From: Embleya hyalina | GTDB taxonomy: Bacteria; Actinomycetota; Actinomycetes; Streptomycetales; Streptomycetaceae | DNA: 64,000 nt | Direction of reading: 5' to 3' | Assembly (NCBI RefSeq): GCF_003967355.1 | Contig: NZ_BIFH01000019.1 | Span: forward strand, 62,001-126,000 | Shown: positions 52,198-61,034 of the stretch, piece by piece | Layout of the letters: each line of letters opens with the position of its first letter | Numbering within the stretch: position 1 is the stretch's first letter | Notes under the pieces: model-generated | What the model saw: only the letters and a program-made list of their open reading frames with translations | What the model was told of the DNA's origin: nothing | Databases searched by the model: none | Program-made: the position numbers and the translations under genes

Positions 52198-54396
52198 TCA
52201 GCGCCCGACGGGCGCCGGCCGGTCGACGGGCCGGACGGGTTCCTCGGGCTCGGGCGCGCCCTCGACGGAGATCCGGGGCAACACCCTGTCCAGCCATCGG
52301 GGCAGCCACCAGTTGGCCCGGCCGACCAGGTGCATCAACGCGGGTACCAGGACCATGCGCACCACCAGCGCGTCCAGGGCGATGGCGGCCGCGAGGCCGA
52401 CGCCGAACGTCGCGATCACCCGCATGCCGCCGCCGGCGAACGCGGCGAACACGGCGAACATTATGGCCGCCGCGACCGCGATGACCCGACCGGTCTCGGC
52501 CTGGCCGACCCGGACCGCGCGGTGGTTGTCCCGGGTACGGGTCCATTCCTCGTGCATGCGACTGACCAGGAAGACCTGGTAGTCCATGGACAGTCCGAAC
52601 ATCACACCGATGACCAGGATGGGGATGAACGCCTCGATCGGCCCGGCCGAGCCGACGCCCAGGAGTTCGCTGCCGAACCCGTGCTGGAACACCAGCACGA
52701 TCGTCCCGAGCGCGGCCCCCAGGGTCAGCACGTTGGTCAGCGCGCCGATCAGCGGTACCAGCAGGCTGCGGAAGGCGATGGTCAGCAGGATGAAACCGAG
52801 CACCACGATGATGCCGACGAACAAGGGGAGTTGGGCCACCACGGCGGCGGCGAAGTCGTTGCTCGACGCGGTGGCGCCACCCACGTGGACGCGTAGGGTG
52901 CTCTGCCGCTCCGCGGCCGGGATGACGTCGTCGCGCAACCGCTCGATCAGGTCGGTGGTCCGCGCGGACTGCGGGGAGGTGGTCGGTACCACCGAGACAA
53001 CCGAGAACGTGCGCTCGGGCGAGGCAGCTGGGGCCTGCACGGCGGCGACGCCGTCGGTGTGGGCGAGGCGTTCCACCAGCCGGGCCAGGCCCTGACGGGC
53101 CGCGTCGTTGGGGGTCTGGGCGGCCAGCACGAGCGGGCCGTTGAAGCCGGGGCCGAACCCTTCCGCCAGCATGTCGTACGCCTTCCGGCTCGACGACGAC
53201 GCCGGGTTGTTGCCCGCGTCGGCCGCGCCGAGCCGCAAGGACAGCGCCGGGATCGCGCACACGGTCACGATCACCAGGGCGAGCGCGCCCATCCGCCCGG
53301 GCCGGCGCCGGACGTTCGCCGACCAACGACCCCAGAACCCGGCCGCGTCCCGCCGGCGCCGGGGTCCGTTCGCCGCGAGGTCCCGTCGTTGCCGGCGGCC
53401 CAGCACCCGCGGACCGAGCATGCCCAACAGGGCCGGCAACAGCGTGACGGCGGCGAGCACGGTCAGCGTCACGGTCAGCGCCGCGCCCAGCGCCATGCCG
53501 TCGAGGACGCCGATACCCAGGGTGAGCATGCCCAGGAGGGCGATCACCACCGTCAGGCCGGCGAACACCACCGCCCGCCCGGAGGTGTCCAGGGCCCGCG
53601 CCACGGACGCGCCCACGTCGGCGCCGGCCATCAGGCCGCGGCGATGCCGGTCGACGATGAACAGGGCGTAGTCGATGCCCACCCCGAGCCCGATCAACGC
53701 GCCCAACGTCGGCGTGACGTCGGACAGGGCCATCACGTGACTCAGCAACATCGTGGCCGACATCGCGGTGAGCACACCCGCCACGGCCGTCACGATCGGC
53801 AGCGCCGCCGCCCACGCGGAGCGAAACACCAGGAACAGCACCAGCGCGGCCGCCGCGATGCCGACGACCTCGCTCGACTTCGACGCCGCGGGGGCCGCGG
53901 AGAAGGTCTTGCCGCCGAGTTCCACCCGCACGTTGTCGGTGCGGGCGGCACCGGCGATCCGCTCGACCCGGTGCACGTCCGCCTTGTCCAGGGCGTCGCC
54001 GGCCTCGGCGAAGTTCACCGTCGCGTAGGCCGTGTCCCGGTCGGCGCCCACCTGTTGGGAGCCCCCGGCCGTGTAGGGACTCTGCACGGCGGCCACGCCG
54101 GGCGCGTGCGCGATGGAGTCGAGCACGGCGCTCATGTGCTCGCGCACCGCGGGCGCGGTCGCGTCGGAGCCGTCGACGGTCTGCCAGACCACGATCCCGC
54201 TCGCACCCGCCGCGGCCGGTGCGTGTGCCCGCATCAGCTCGACGGCCGTCGCCGACTCGGTGTTCGGCATCTTGGCGTCGCCGTCGAACCTCGGTCCCGC
54301 GGACAGCGCCGCGATCCCGAGGGCGAGTAGCACCCCCGCCCACACGAGCACGACGAGCAGCCGGTGCCTGTGGCACCACCGGGCGAGCGGGGACAT
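52198..54396 (-). CDS. MmpL-family RND transporter
   Basis: A 732-residue transporter with two repeats, each of about six membrane helices and an external domain (first after MSPLARWCHRHRLLVVLVWAGVLLALGIAAL; second after FWGRWSANVRRRPGRMGALALVIVTV). GVGIDYALFIVDRHRRGL and GLSMDYQVFLVSRMHEE hold the conserved Asp-Tyr pairs of MmpL proton relays. It exports lipids or small toxic molecules with the proton gradient. The ATG follows CCGGAGGATCC. It is upstream of, and probably regulated by, the two-component pair at 50270-52122. Confidence 0.9.
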   Translation of the reverse strand: MSPLARWCHRHRLLVVLVWAGVLLALGIAALSAGPRFDGDAKMPNTESATAVELMRAHAPAAAGASGIVVWQTVDGSDATAPAVREHMSAVLDSIAHAPGVAAVQSPYTAGGSQQVGADRDTAYATVNFAEAGDALDKADVHRVERIAGAARTDNVRVELGGKTFSAAPAASKSSEVVGIAAAALVLFLVFRSAWAAALPIVTAVAGVLTAMSATMLLSHVMALSDVTPTLGALIGLGVGIDYALFIVDRHRRGLMAGADVGASVARALDTSGRAVVFAGLTVVIALLGMLTLGIGVLDGMALGAALTVTLTVLAAVTLLPALLGMLGPRVLGRRQRRDLAANGPRRRRDAAGFWGRWSANVRRRPGRMGALALVIVTVCAIPALSLRLGAADAGNNPASSSSRKAYDMLAEGFGPGFNGPLVLAAQTPNDAARQGLARLVERLAHTDGVAAVQAPAASPERTFSVVSVVPTTSPQSARTTDLIERLRDDVIPAAERQSTLRVHVGGATASSNDFAAAVVAQLPLFVGIIVVLGFILLTIAFRSLLVPLIGALTNVLTLGAALGTIVLVFQHGFGSELLGVGSAGPIEAFIPILVIGVMFGLSMDYQVFLVSRMHEEWTRTRDNHRAVRVGQAETGRVIAVAAAIMFAVFAAFAGGGMRVIATFGVGLAAAIALDALVVRMVLVPALMHLVGRANWWLPRWLDRVLPRISVEGAPEPEEPVRPVDRPAPVGR

Positions 54397-54758
54397 GGAT
54401 CCTCCGGGGAGTCTTGCTTGCGGGTGAAGGGGTACGCGCGAGCCCTCGTGCGGCGGACGAGCCGGGAGTCTCGGCGGCCCGTCGACCAAGGGTCGGGGCC
54501 CGGTCACCACCATGCCCGGCACGGGCCCCGCGCGTCGTTGCCCGAACGCAGTCATTCGCGCCTACTGCGATCGCGGCAGACCGCGCCGGACGAGGCCACG
54601 TCGCGCGGATGTGCGGCGGTCGGCGCGCCGGCCTCCCCGGCCATTTTGTGTAACCGGTATTCTGTTTCCTGATCGCACCCTCGGCGTACGCGTCCGGGCC
54701 GCGGCAGCCTGCGGATCGCCCGCTCGGTGCCGGTGAAAAGCACCGTGAAAGGACCTCG
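54397..54758. other. Divergent gap between MmpL and TetR genes
   Basis: No gene is supported. CGGGGCCCG (54494-54502) pairs with CGGGCCCCG (54522-54530). Near the TetR start, CGGTG and CACCG flank AAAAG. An AT-richer stretch at 54643-54672 (TTTTGTGTAACC) is the probable promoter zone. Confidence 0.4.
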
Positions 54759-55493
54759 ATGACCCAGCCGCCGAAGGCCGCGTCCACGCGCGGTCGTGGC
54801 CGTCCGCCGCGACTGTCCCGGGAGAAGATCGTCGATGCCGCGGTGGCACTGGTCTACGAGGATCCGCGCACGCCGCTGACGATCAAGCGGGTGGCGGAAG
54901 CCGCCGACTCGGCGCCGATGGCGCTGTACCGGTATTTCCCCGATCGCGACGACCTGCTGCACGCGGTGGCCGACCGGGTGTCGTCCGACATGCGGTTCGA
55001 CGAGCCGACGGGCGCGACCTGGCAGGAGCGGTTGCGCGGCTGGATGTTGCTGAGCATGGAATACCTGCGGCCCTATCCACAGTTGCTGCCGTACATCGCC
55101 TCGACCCGCCAACCGAGCTGGCTGCCGTCCTTCGCGCTGCTGACCGAGATGTTGCGGCCGTTGGAACTGGGCGACGAGGACCTGGCCATGGCCATCACGC
55201 TCATCGGCACCACCATCGTGGGCCAGGCGACCCTGGCCGCCACGCGCGTGCCCGCGGTCGAGATGTCCGCGGTCCTGCGGGAGGCGCTCGGCGAGGCGGA
55301 CGCGGAGGAGCGGGCCAGGGTGGGTCCGGTGATCGACGCGCTGCCCGGTGCGTTCGACCGCCTCTACGACGTCGTCATCGACATCACCATCACGGCGGTC
55401 GAATCCCTCGCCGGGGACACCTCCACGACGGGGCCCGCGGCGAAGCGGGTGCGCCGGGCACCGACGAACCCGCTCTTCAGCAGCGCTTCGTAG
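54759..55493 (+). CDS. TetR-family transcriptional regulator
   Basis: A 244-residue repressor. The helix-turn-helix is KIVDAAVALVYEDPRTPLTIK and VAEAADSAPMALYRYFPDRDDLLHAV (about residues 23-66). The C-terminal domain resembles the TetR_C group of actinomycete regulators. It is divergent from the MmpL gene, so it may repress that exporter. The ATG follows GAAAGGACCTCG. It ends 17 bp inside the convergent phosphatase gene. Confidence 0.87.
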   Translation: MTQPPKAASTRGRGRPPRLSREKIVDAAVALVYEDPRTPLTIKRVAEAADSAPMALYRYFPDRDDLLHAVADRVSSDMRFDEPTGATWQERLRGWMLLSMEYLRPYPQLLPYIASTRQPSWLPSFALLTEMLRPLELGDEDLAMAITLIGTTIVGQATLAATRVPAVEMSAVLREALGEADAEERARVGPVIDALPGAFDRLYDVVIDITITAVESLAGDTSTTGPAAKRVRRAPTNPLFSSAS

Positions 55494-57567
55494 GCAGGGA
55501 CTGCTCCGCCCAGATGGTCTTGCCGTGTTGCCGGTATCGGCTGCCCCAGCGCCGGGTGAGTTGGGCGACGAGGAACAGCCCGCGACCGCCTTCGTCGGTG
55601 GTACGGGCGCGGCGGAGGCGGGGCTGGGTGTTGCTGCCGTCGGAGACCTCGCAGACGAGCACGTCGCCGCGGATCAGCCGCAGGGTGATGGGGCCGTCGC
55701 CGCCGTAGCGGAGGGCGTTGGTGACCAGTTCGCTGACGACCAGCTCGGTGGTGAAGGCGAGTTCGTCCAGCCCCCACTCGGCGAGTCGGCGCACCGCCAG
55801 GTCGCGGGCCTGTCCGACGCAGGCGGGGTCGGTGGGCAACGCCCATACGGTGCTGTCCCCTTCGGGCAGCGGGTGCACGCGGGCCAGGAGCAGGGTGGCG
55901 TCGTCGTCGCGCGGCTCGTGGGCCGGCGCGTCGAGCAGGTCGCGGGCGGCGTCGGCCAGGTCCCGGTGCGTGGCGTCGACGTGCTCGATCCGGTCGAGCA
56001 GCGTGCGCATGCCGCCGTCGAGGTCGTGGTCGGGGCCGGTGACCAGGCCGTCGCTGTACAGCACCAGCACGCTGCCGGGCTCCAGGGCGATGTCGGTGAG
56101 CTCGAACGGCATACCGCCGACGCCCAGCGGCGGCCCGGGCTCCAGTTCGACGTACCGCGCGCGTCCGTCCGGGCCGACGACGGCGGGCGGCAGGTGTCCG
56201 GCGGAAGCCATCCGGCAACGGCCGGAGACCGGATCGTACTCGGCATACAGGCAGGTCGCCCCCGCGATCGCGGTGGAGCCGCCGGGGTCGCCGGGGAGCC
56301 GCAGGATCAGGTCGTCGACGTGGGTCAACAACTCGTCCGGCGGCAGATCCAGATCGGCGAGGGCCTGTACGGCGGTACGCAGCCGTCCCATCGTGCCGCT
56401 CGCCGCCAGGCCGTGGCCCACCACGTCGCCGACGACGAGGGCCAGCCGCAGGGAGGACAGCGGGATCGCGTCGTACCAGTCGCCGCCGACGCCCGCGGCG
56501 GACGCGGTCGGCAGGTAGGCCCCGAACGTCTCGGCGGCCGGCGCGCCGGTGCTCGCGCCGGCCAGGAGGCTGTGTTGCAGGGCCAGCGCGACCCGGCGCT
56601 CACGGGTGTATCGACGGGCGTTGTCCACGCTCAGGGCGGCGCGCGAGGCGACCTCCTCCAGCAGTCGGGCGTCGTCCTCGTCGAAGGCGTCCGGGCGCTC
56701 GGTGCGCCACAGCTGCACCGCGCCGAGCAGGTGGCCGCGGGCGAACAGCGGCACCGCCAGGATGCTGTGACCGCCGACGGGCAGGACCCGGCGCAGGGTG
56801 TCGGGATCCTGGCCCGGCCCGACGACCACTCGCGGTTTCAGCCAGGTCGCCCCGCGCTCCAGGGTCAGCGCCTCCGGCCTGCCCGGCGGGACCAGGGGCG
56901 CCTGCCCGACCGGCACGAGATCGACCGGCCACTGTGCGCCGCCCGGCGCGACCGCGGCCCGGATCGCGGGCGTGTAGCCGGTCGCCGGGTCCCGTACGGG
57001 CTCGTCGCCGTCCAGGACCGCCCGGGCCAGGTCCACGGCGGCCAGGTCCGCCCAGCGCGGCACGAGCAGGTCGACCAGTTGTTGCGCGGTCTCCGTGACG
57101 TCCAAGGACCCGCCGATGGTCGCCGCGCCCTCGTGCACGATGTCGGCTCGTGATTCGGCGCGCACCTGGTCGGTCACGTCGTGGAGGGTCAGCAGGAGTC
57201 CGCGCGGCGGACCCTCGCGCGGGGGGACGCGGAAGATCGCGAGCCGCAGATGCAGCGTGCCGCCGCCCGGAATGTGGGCGACGAGCGGTTGCCGGCCGAT
57301 GACCGGGGCGTCGGCCGTCAGCGCCCGCCGGAGCAGCACGCCGACGTCGTCGATGCCCAGGGCGGCCGGCAGGGTGTCCGCGTGGTCACCGATCCGGACC
57401 GCGACGCGACGGAACAGTGCCGCGTCGGCGTTCACGGCGATCACCCGCAGATCGGCGTCGAGCACCACGAGCCCGATCGAGTCCTGGGTGAACAGGGACG
57501 CGGCCAGCTGCTCCGCCCACTCGGGGGGCAGCCCGAGCCCTGGGACGAGCCGGTGCTGTTCGTGCAT
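55477..57567 (-). CDS. PAS-GAF-SpoIIE phosphatase with HATPase domain
   Basis: A 696-residue signalling protein. The order is: PAS domain (about 20-135, TQDSIGLVVLDADLRVIAVNAD), GAF domain (about 150-320), PP2C/SpoIIE phosphatase (about 330-540; GVGGDWYDAIPL, VVGDVVGHGLAA, LVLYSDGLVTG), then an anti-sigma-type HATPase domain (ELVVSELVTNALRYGG; GGRGLFLVAQLTRRW). This is the Streptomyces-type regulator that dephosphorylates anti-anti-sigma proteins and also acts as an anti-sigma kinase. The ligand of the sensor half is unknown. ATG 57567 has a weak ribosome site. Confidence 0.9.
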   Translation of the reverse strand: MHEQHRLVPGLGLPPEWAEQLAASLFTQDSIGLVVLDADLRVIAVNADAALFRRVAVRIGDHADTLPAALGIDDVGVLLRRALTADAPVIGRQPLVAHIPGGGTLHLRLAIFRVPPREGPPRGLLLTLHDVTDQVRAESRADIVHEGAATIGGSLDVTETAQQLVDLLVPRWADLAAVDLARAVLDGDEPVRDPATGYTPAIRAAVAPGGAQWPVDLVPVGQAPLVPPGRPEALTLERGATWLKPRVVVGPGQDPDTLRRVLPVGGHSILAVPLFARGHLLGAVQLWRTERPDAFDEDDARLLEEVASRAALSVDNARRYTRERRVALALQHSLLAGASTGAPAAETFGAYLPTASAAGVGGDWYDAIPLSSLRLALVVGDVVGHGLAASGTMGRLRTAVQALADLDLPPDELLTHVDDLILRLPGDPGGSTAIAGATCLYAEYDPVSGRCRMASAGHLPPAVVGPDGRARYVELEPGPPLGVGGMPFELTDIALEPGSVLVLYSDGLVTGPDHDLDGGMRTLLDRIEHVDATHRDLADAARDLLDAPAHEPRDDDATLLLARVHPLPEGDSTVWALPTDPACVGQARDLAVRRLAEWGLDELAFTTELVVSELVTNALRYGGDGPITLRLIRGDVLVCEVSDGSNTQPRLRRARTTDEGGRGLFLVAQLTRRWGSRYRQHGKTIWAEQSLPTKRC

Positions 57568-57729
57568 GCTCGGACCGCTTTCGATACCCCGGGAGCCGGC
57601 GGGTGCATTCCAGTATCTCCCCGGTGGCCCGAACGGGCAGGTGAAGCCGTCCGGGCCCGCCCGGGGGCGGGCGCGGACGGGGCGAGCGGCGCGTGGCCGG
57701 ACCGATGTCGGACGTCCGGGTCGGATCGG

Positions 57730-57741
57730 TACGCTGACGGC
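57730..57741 (+). promoter_or_regulatory. -10 element of a leaderless promoter
   Basis: TACGCT (57730-57735) lies 6 nt before the TetR ATG at 57742 with no Shine-Dalgarno. Confidence 0.45.
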
Positions 57742-58413
57742 ATGCCCGCCCCCACGCGCCGATCCGCCGATTCCGCAGGCCGCTCCTCGGCCCCGGACCT
57801 GCGTGCCCAGCAGAAGCGGTACACCCGGCAACGACTGATCGCGGCCGCGGCCGGTCTGTTCGAGGCGAAGGGCTACGAGGCCACGACCGTCGACGACATC
57901 GTCGCCGAGGCGGGTGCCGCCCGGGCCACGTTCTACCTGCACTTCACCGGCAAGGGCGACATCGTCGCCGAGTTGGCCGACCACATCTGGGCGGACACGG
58001 CCGCGATGTTCGCGGCGTTCGGCGAACTGCCCGACTGGTCGCACGCGAGCATCCGGGCGTGGTTGGGCGCGTACGTCACGCGAGGCGAGGAGAACCGGCA
58101 GGCGCTGCGGATCTTCGCCGAGCAGCTGCCGCACGCGTTGCGCGACCAGCACCAGGAGCACGTCAAGGAGTTCGTCGCCCTGCTCACCCGCCCGCCCGAG
58201 CGCTGGGCACACCTGTCCAAGCCGGAGGCCAAGCGGCGGGCCTACCTGCTGATCACGCAGTTGGAGACGTTCATGCCCTCGTGGATGGCGGGCCGCTGGA
58301 GCCGGGAACGCTCCGCCATCCTCGACACGCTGACCGGCATCTGGCGCAACACCCTCGAGGCCGACCGGGTCGATCCCCTCGCGGACGTCGATCCCGCGAG
58401 CGCGCGCGGGTGA
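57742..58413 (+). CDS. TetR-family transcriptional regulator
   Basis: A 223-residue repressor. The helix-turn-helix is RLIAAAAGLFEAKGYEATTV and VAEAGAARATFYLHFTGKGDIVAE (about residues 31-77). The C-terminal part (RAWLGAYVTRGEENRQALRIFAEQL) fits the family without indicating a ligand. It is divergent from the phosphatase gene and convergent with the aldo/keto reductase gene; its target is not evident. Confidence 0.87.
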   Translation: MPAPTRRSADSAGRSSAPDLRAQQKRYTRQRLIAAAAGLFEAKGYEATTVDDIVAEAGAARATFYLHFTGKGDIVAELADHIWADTAAMFAAFGELPDWSHASIRAWLGAYVTRGEENRQALRIFAEQLPHALRDQHQEHVKEFVALLTRPPERWAHLSKPEAKRRAYLLITQLETFMPSWMAGRWSRERSAILDTLTGIWRNTLEADRVDPLADVDPASARG

Positions 58414-58473
58414 CCCGCGTCGGTCGTCGGCCGACCGGGACACCGGGTTCGTGCGTGGGTACGGCTCCCCGAC

Positions 58474-59415
58474 CTACCCCGGGTGCCCGGCGGCCGCCTC
58501 GGTGACGTCCGCGAGCAGTTCGGGGGACGGATCCTCCAGCGCGGCGGCGTTGCCGGCGACCTGCTCGGCGGAGGTGGCGCCGACCAGCACCGAGGCCACG
58601 GTCGGCTGGGCGACCAGCCAGGACAGGGCCAGGCCGGTCATGGTGCGCCCGGTGTTCTCGGCCAGCGTCCGCAGTCGCTCGACCACGGCGAAGTTCGCGT
58701 CGGTGGCCACGGAGGCGAAGTAGGGCAGGGCCGCCAGCCGCGATCCCTCGGGAAAGCCCTCTTCGCGCCGGTACTTGCCGGTGAGCAGCCCCGAGGCCAG
58801 GGGGAAGTACGGGATGACCCCGACCCCGAAGTGCGCGGCCGCGGGTATCGCCTCGTGTTCCGCGGCACGCGAGAGCAGGTTCCACTCCAGTTGGACCGCG
58901 GCGAAGCCGACCGTGCCGCGAGCGCGCGAGGTGTGCACGGCGTCGGCCAGTTGCCAGGCGGCGAGGTTGGAGGCGGCGGCGTAGCGGATCTTGCCCGCGC
59001 GCACCAGGTCGTCCAGGGCCGCCAGGGTCTCCTCGATCGGCGTCCGCGGATCGGGGTAGTGCTGGAAGTACAGGTCGATGTGGTCGGTGCCCAGCCGGCG
59101 CAGACCGGCCTCGCAGGCGCGGATCACGTGTCGCCGGGACGACCCGCCACCGTACGGGCCCGGGGCGATCGCGCCGCCGAACTTCGTGGCGAGCACCACG
59201 TCGTCGCGGCGGGCGCCGAGGGCTTTCCCGAGGATCTCCTCGGAGCGTCCGCCCGCGTAGATGTCGGCGGTGTCGAACAGGGTGATGCCGCAGTCCAGGG
59301 CGGCGCCGACGACGCGCGAGGCCGCCGCCTGGTCGATGCGCATGCCGAAGTTGTTGCAGCCGAGCCCGAGGGCGGACACCTCGAGCCCGGTCCGACCGAC
59401 GGTTGTGTAGCGCAT
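58474..59415 (-). CDS. Aldo/keto reductase
   Basis: A 313-residue NADPH-dependent aldo/keto reductase. The tetrad is in place: Asp and Tyr in ITLFDTADIYAGG, Lys in LATKFGG, and His in YFQHYPDP. The LGLGCNNFG opening and the C-terminal cofactor region SVLVGATSAEQV follow. This resembles AKR11/13-type bacterial enzymes that act on aldehydes and small ketones. The ATG follows CGAAGGAGCCTTC. It is divergent from the VOC-like gene, across palindromic elements. Confidence 0.9.
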   Translation of the reverse strand: MRYTTVGRTGLEVSALGLGCNNFGMRIDQAAASRVVGAALDCGITLFDTADIYAGGRSEEILGKALGARRDDVVLATKFGGAIAPGPYGGGSSRRHVIRACEAGLRRLGTDHIDLYFQHYPDPRTPIEETLAALDDLVRAGKIRYAAASNLAAWQLADAVHTSRARGTVGFAAVQLEWNLLSRAAEHEAIPAAAHFGVGVIPYFPLASGLLTGKYRREEGFPEGSRLAALPYFASVATDANFAVVERLRTLAENTGRTMTGLALSWLVAQPTVASVLVGATSAEQVAGNAAALEDPSPELLADVTEAAAGHPG

Positions 59416-59464
59416 GAAGGCTCCTTCGACGAATGGCCGAGGCGACGGGCGCCCGGCAAGTTAT

Positions 59465-59556
59465 GTGTAACGTATACACGAAATCACTCGGCGAACGGGG
59501 TCGTCTTCTTGTGAACGTCATCATAACTATGATAGCCATGATTTGACGCTGCGTCA
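59465..59556. promoter_or_regulatory. Divergent promoter with three inverted repeats
   Basis: GTGTA-ACGTA-TACAC (59465-59479), ATCATA-AC-TATGAT (59520-59533) and TGACGC-T-GCGTCA (59544-59556) lie in an unusually AT-rich gap. The first is close to the aldo/keto reductase start, the others to the rightward cluster. They are candidate operators of one or two regulators not found nearby. Confidence 0.55.
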
Positions 59557-59602
59557 GATCCAGACCGGGCCGACGCGCCCCCCGCGGACGAGGAGTTTCG
59601 AC

Positions 59603-60172
59603 ATGGCCGAACCCGAGGACGATCCCGTCTCGCGGCGCCTCACCCACGTGGAACTGCTGTACCGCCCCGGTGAGCGCGCGCAGGCCCGGCGACTGCTCGA
59701 ACTGCTGGGGTGTCGGGTCCTGGACCGGGGCGGCCACTTCTTCAGCGCCTTCGTCGAACCCGGGGTGACCGACTACCGGAGCAACGTCCTGTACGCGTCC
59801 GAGGTGACCCCCCGACAGTGGGCCTTCGAACGGCAACTGGCCGCCGAGAGCGCCGACGGGCCGCTCGCCCGGGCACGGTCGGCCTGGGTCGCGGACATGC
59901 GGGCGCATCCCCAGTACACGTACCACTTCGGGCTGCGGCTGCCGCCCGAGGACGCACCGGAGGCGGCCCTGGCGCGCGTCGAGGCGGCCGGTCGCGAGGG
60001 CGGCGAACTCGCGGGCCGCGTCGAGGTGGTGGCGGTGTTCCGCCCCGGTGATCCCGGCGCCGCGACCGACACCATGATCCAGGCGTTCGTCCGCACCGAC
60101 ATCGTGGCATGCGGCCTGGTCGGCCTCGGGCAACACATCGAACTCCAATGGCACCTGCCCCCCACGCCCTGA
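59603..60172 (+). CDS. VOC-fold-like hypothetical protein
   Basis: A 189-residue protein. The LTHVELLYRPGERAQARRLLELLGCRVLDRGG opening resembles the first half of VOC-fold proteins, and HIELQWHLP the end. The metal ligands are not all evident, so function is uncertain. It is the first gene of the rightward cluster, followed by an SDR after 49 bp. ATG follows GAGGAGTTTCGAC. The usual length of VOC proteins is about 130; the middle insert (SAWVADMRAHPQYTYHFGLRLPP) is extra. Confidence 0.6.
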   Translation: MAEPEDDPVSRRLTHVELLYRPGERAQARRLLELLGCRVLDRGGHFFSAFVEPGVTDYRSNVLYASEVTPRQWAFERQLAAESADGPLARARSAWVADMRAHPQYTYHFGLRLPPEDAPEAALARVEAAGREGGELAGRVEVVAVFRPGDPGAATDTMIQAFVRTDIVACGLVGLGQHIELQWHLPPTP

Positions 60173-60221
60173 CCACCACGAGCGCCGCGCTCGTGGGCGA
60201 CGCCACTCGAAGGGATCCACC

Positions 60222-61004
60222 ATGTACGACCTCGCGGGAAAGGTCGCGCTCGTCACGGGCGCGGCGCAGGGACAGGGGGCCGCGGAGGCGCGCCTGTTCG
60301 TCGCCTGCGGCGCGTCGGTGATGCTCGCCGACGTCCTCGTCGAGCAGGGCGCCGCGCTGGCCGACGAGTTGGGCGACAGGGCCGCCTTCGTGCGGCTCGA
60401 CGTCGCCGACGAGCGGGACTGGGCGACGGCGGTGGACGCGACCGTGTCCCGGTTCGGCGGTATCGACGTCCTGGTCAACAACGCGGCGGCGATGCGAATC
60501 GTGGCGCTGGAGGACGAGACGGCCGCCGACTTCCGCCGCATCCTCGACGTCAACCTGCTCGGCCCCTTCCTCGGCATCCGCGCCGTGGCGCCGCACATGC
60601 GCGCGGCCGGCGGCGGGTCGATCGTCAACATCGCCTCGGTCAGCGGCGTGCAGGCGCAGGCCTGGGCGTCCGCGTACTCCGCGTCCAAGTGGGGTGTGCG
60701 CGGGCTGACCCGCACCGCCGCGCTCGAACTCGGCGAGGCGGGGATCCGGGTCAACGCCATCGTGCCCGGAGCGATTCACACCGCGATGCTGCCGGGCGAT
60801 CGCAGCGGCTCCGCACAAGACACCAGGTTCGCCCGACTGCCCCTGGGCCGGGCCGGCGAACCCGACGAGATCGCCCACATGGCCGCGTTCCTCGCCTCGC
60901 CCGGCGCCTCCTACGCCACCGGCGCCGACTTCACCGTCGACGGCGGCCTCCTCGCCGGCCCGGCCGCGGCCCCGCGCCCCGCCGGCCCGCTGACCTTCCA
61001 CTGA
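60222..61004 (+). CDS. Short-chain dehydrogenase/reductase
   Basis: A 260-residue SDR. The cofactor motif is TGAAQGQGAAEARL (residues 13-26; the usual TGxxxGxG with Gln), LVNNAA is the structural motif, and the catalytic residues are the Ser in NIASVSG, and YSASK in SAYSASKWGVRG. The ILDVNLLGPFLGIRAVAP region and the hydroxysteroid-dehydrogenase-like GRAGEPDEIAHMAAFLAS tail point to ketone or alcohol substrates, possibly steroid-like. It lies between the VOC-like gene and the DegT-fold gene. The ATG follows CGAAGGGATCCACC. Confidence 0.87.
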   Translation: MYDLAGKVALVTGAAQGQGAAEARLFVACGASVMLADVLVEQGAALADELGDRAAFVRLDVADERDWATAVDATVSRFGGIDVLVNNAAAMRIVALEDETAADFRRILDVNLLGPFLGIRAVAPHMRAAGGGSIVNIASVSGVQAQAWASAYSASKWGVRGLTRTAALELGEAGIRVNAIVPGAIHTAMLPGDRSGSAQDTRFARLPLGRAGEPDEIAHMAAFLASPGASYATGADFTVDGGLLAGPAAAPRPAGPLTFH

Positions 61005-61034
61005 ACCCCCACCGACCACCCGAAGGGCAATCCC

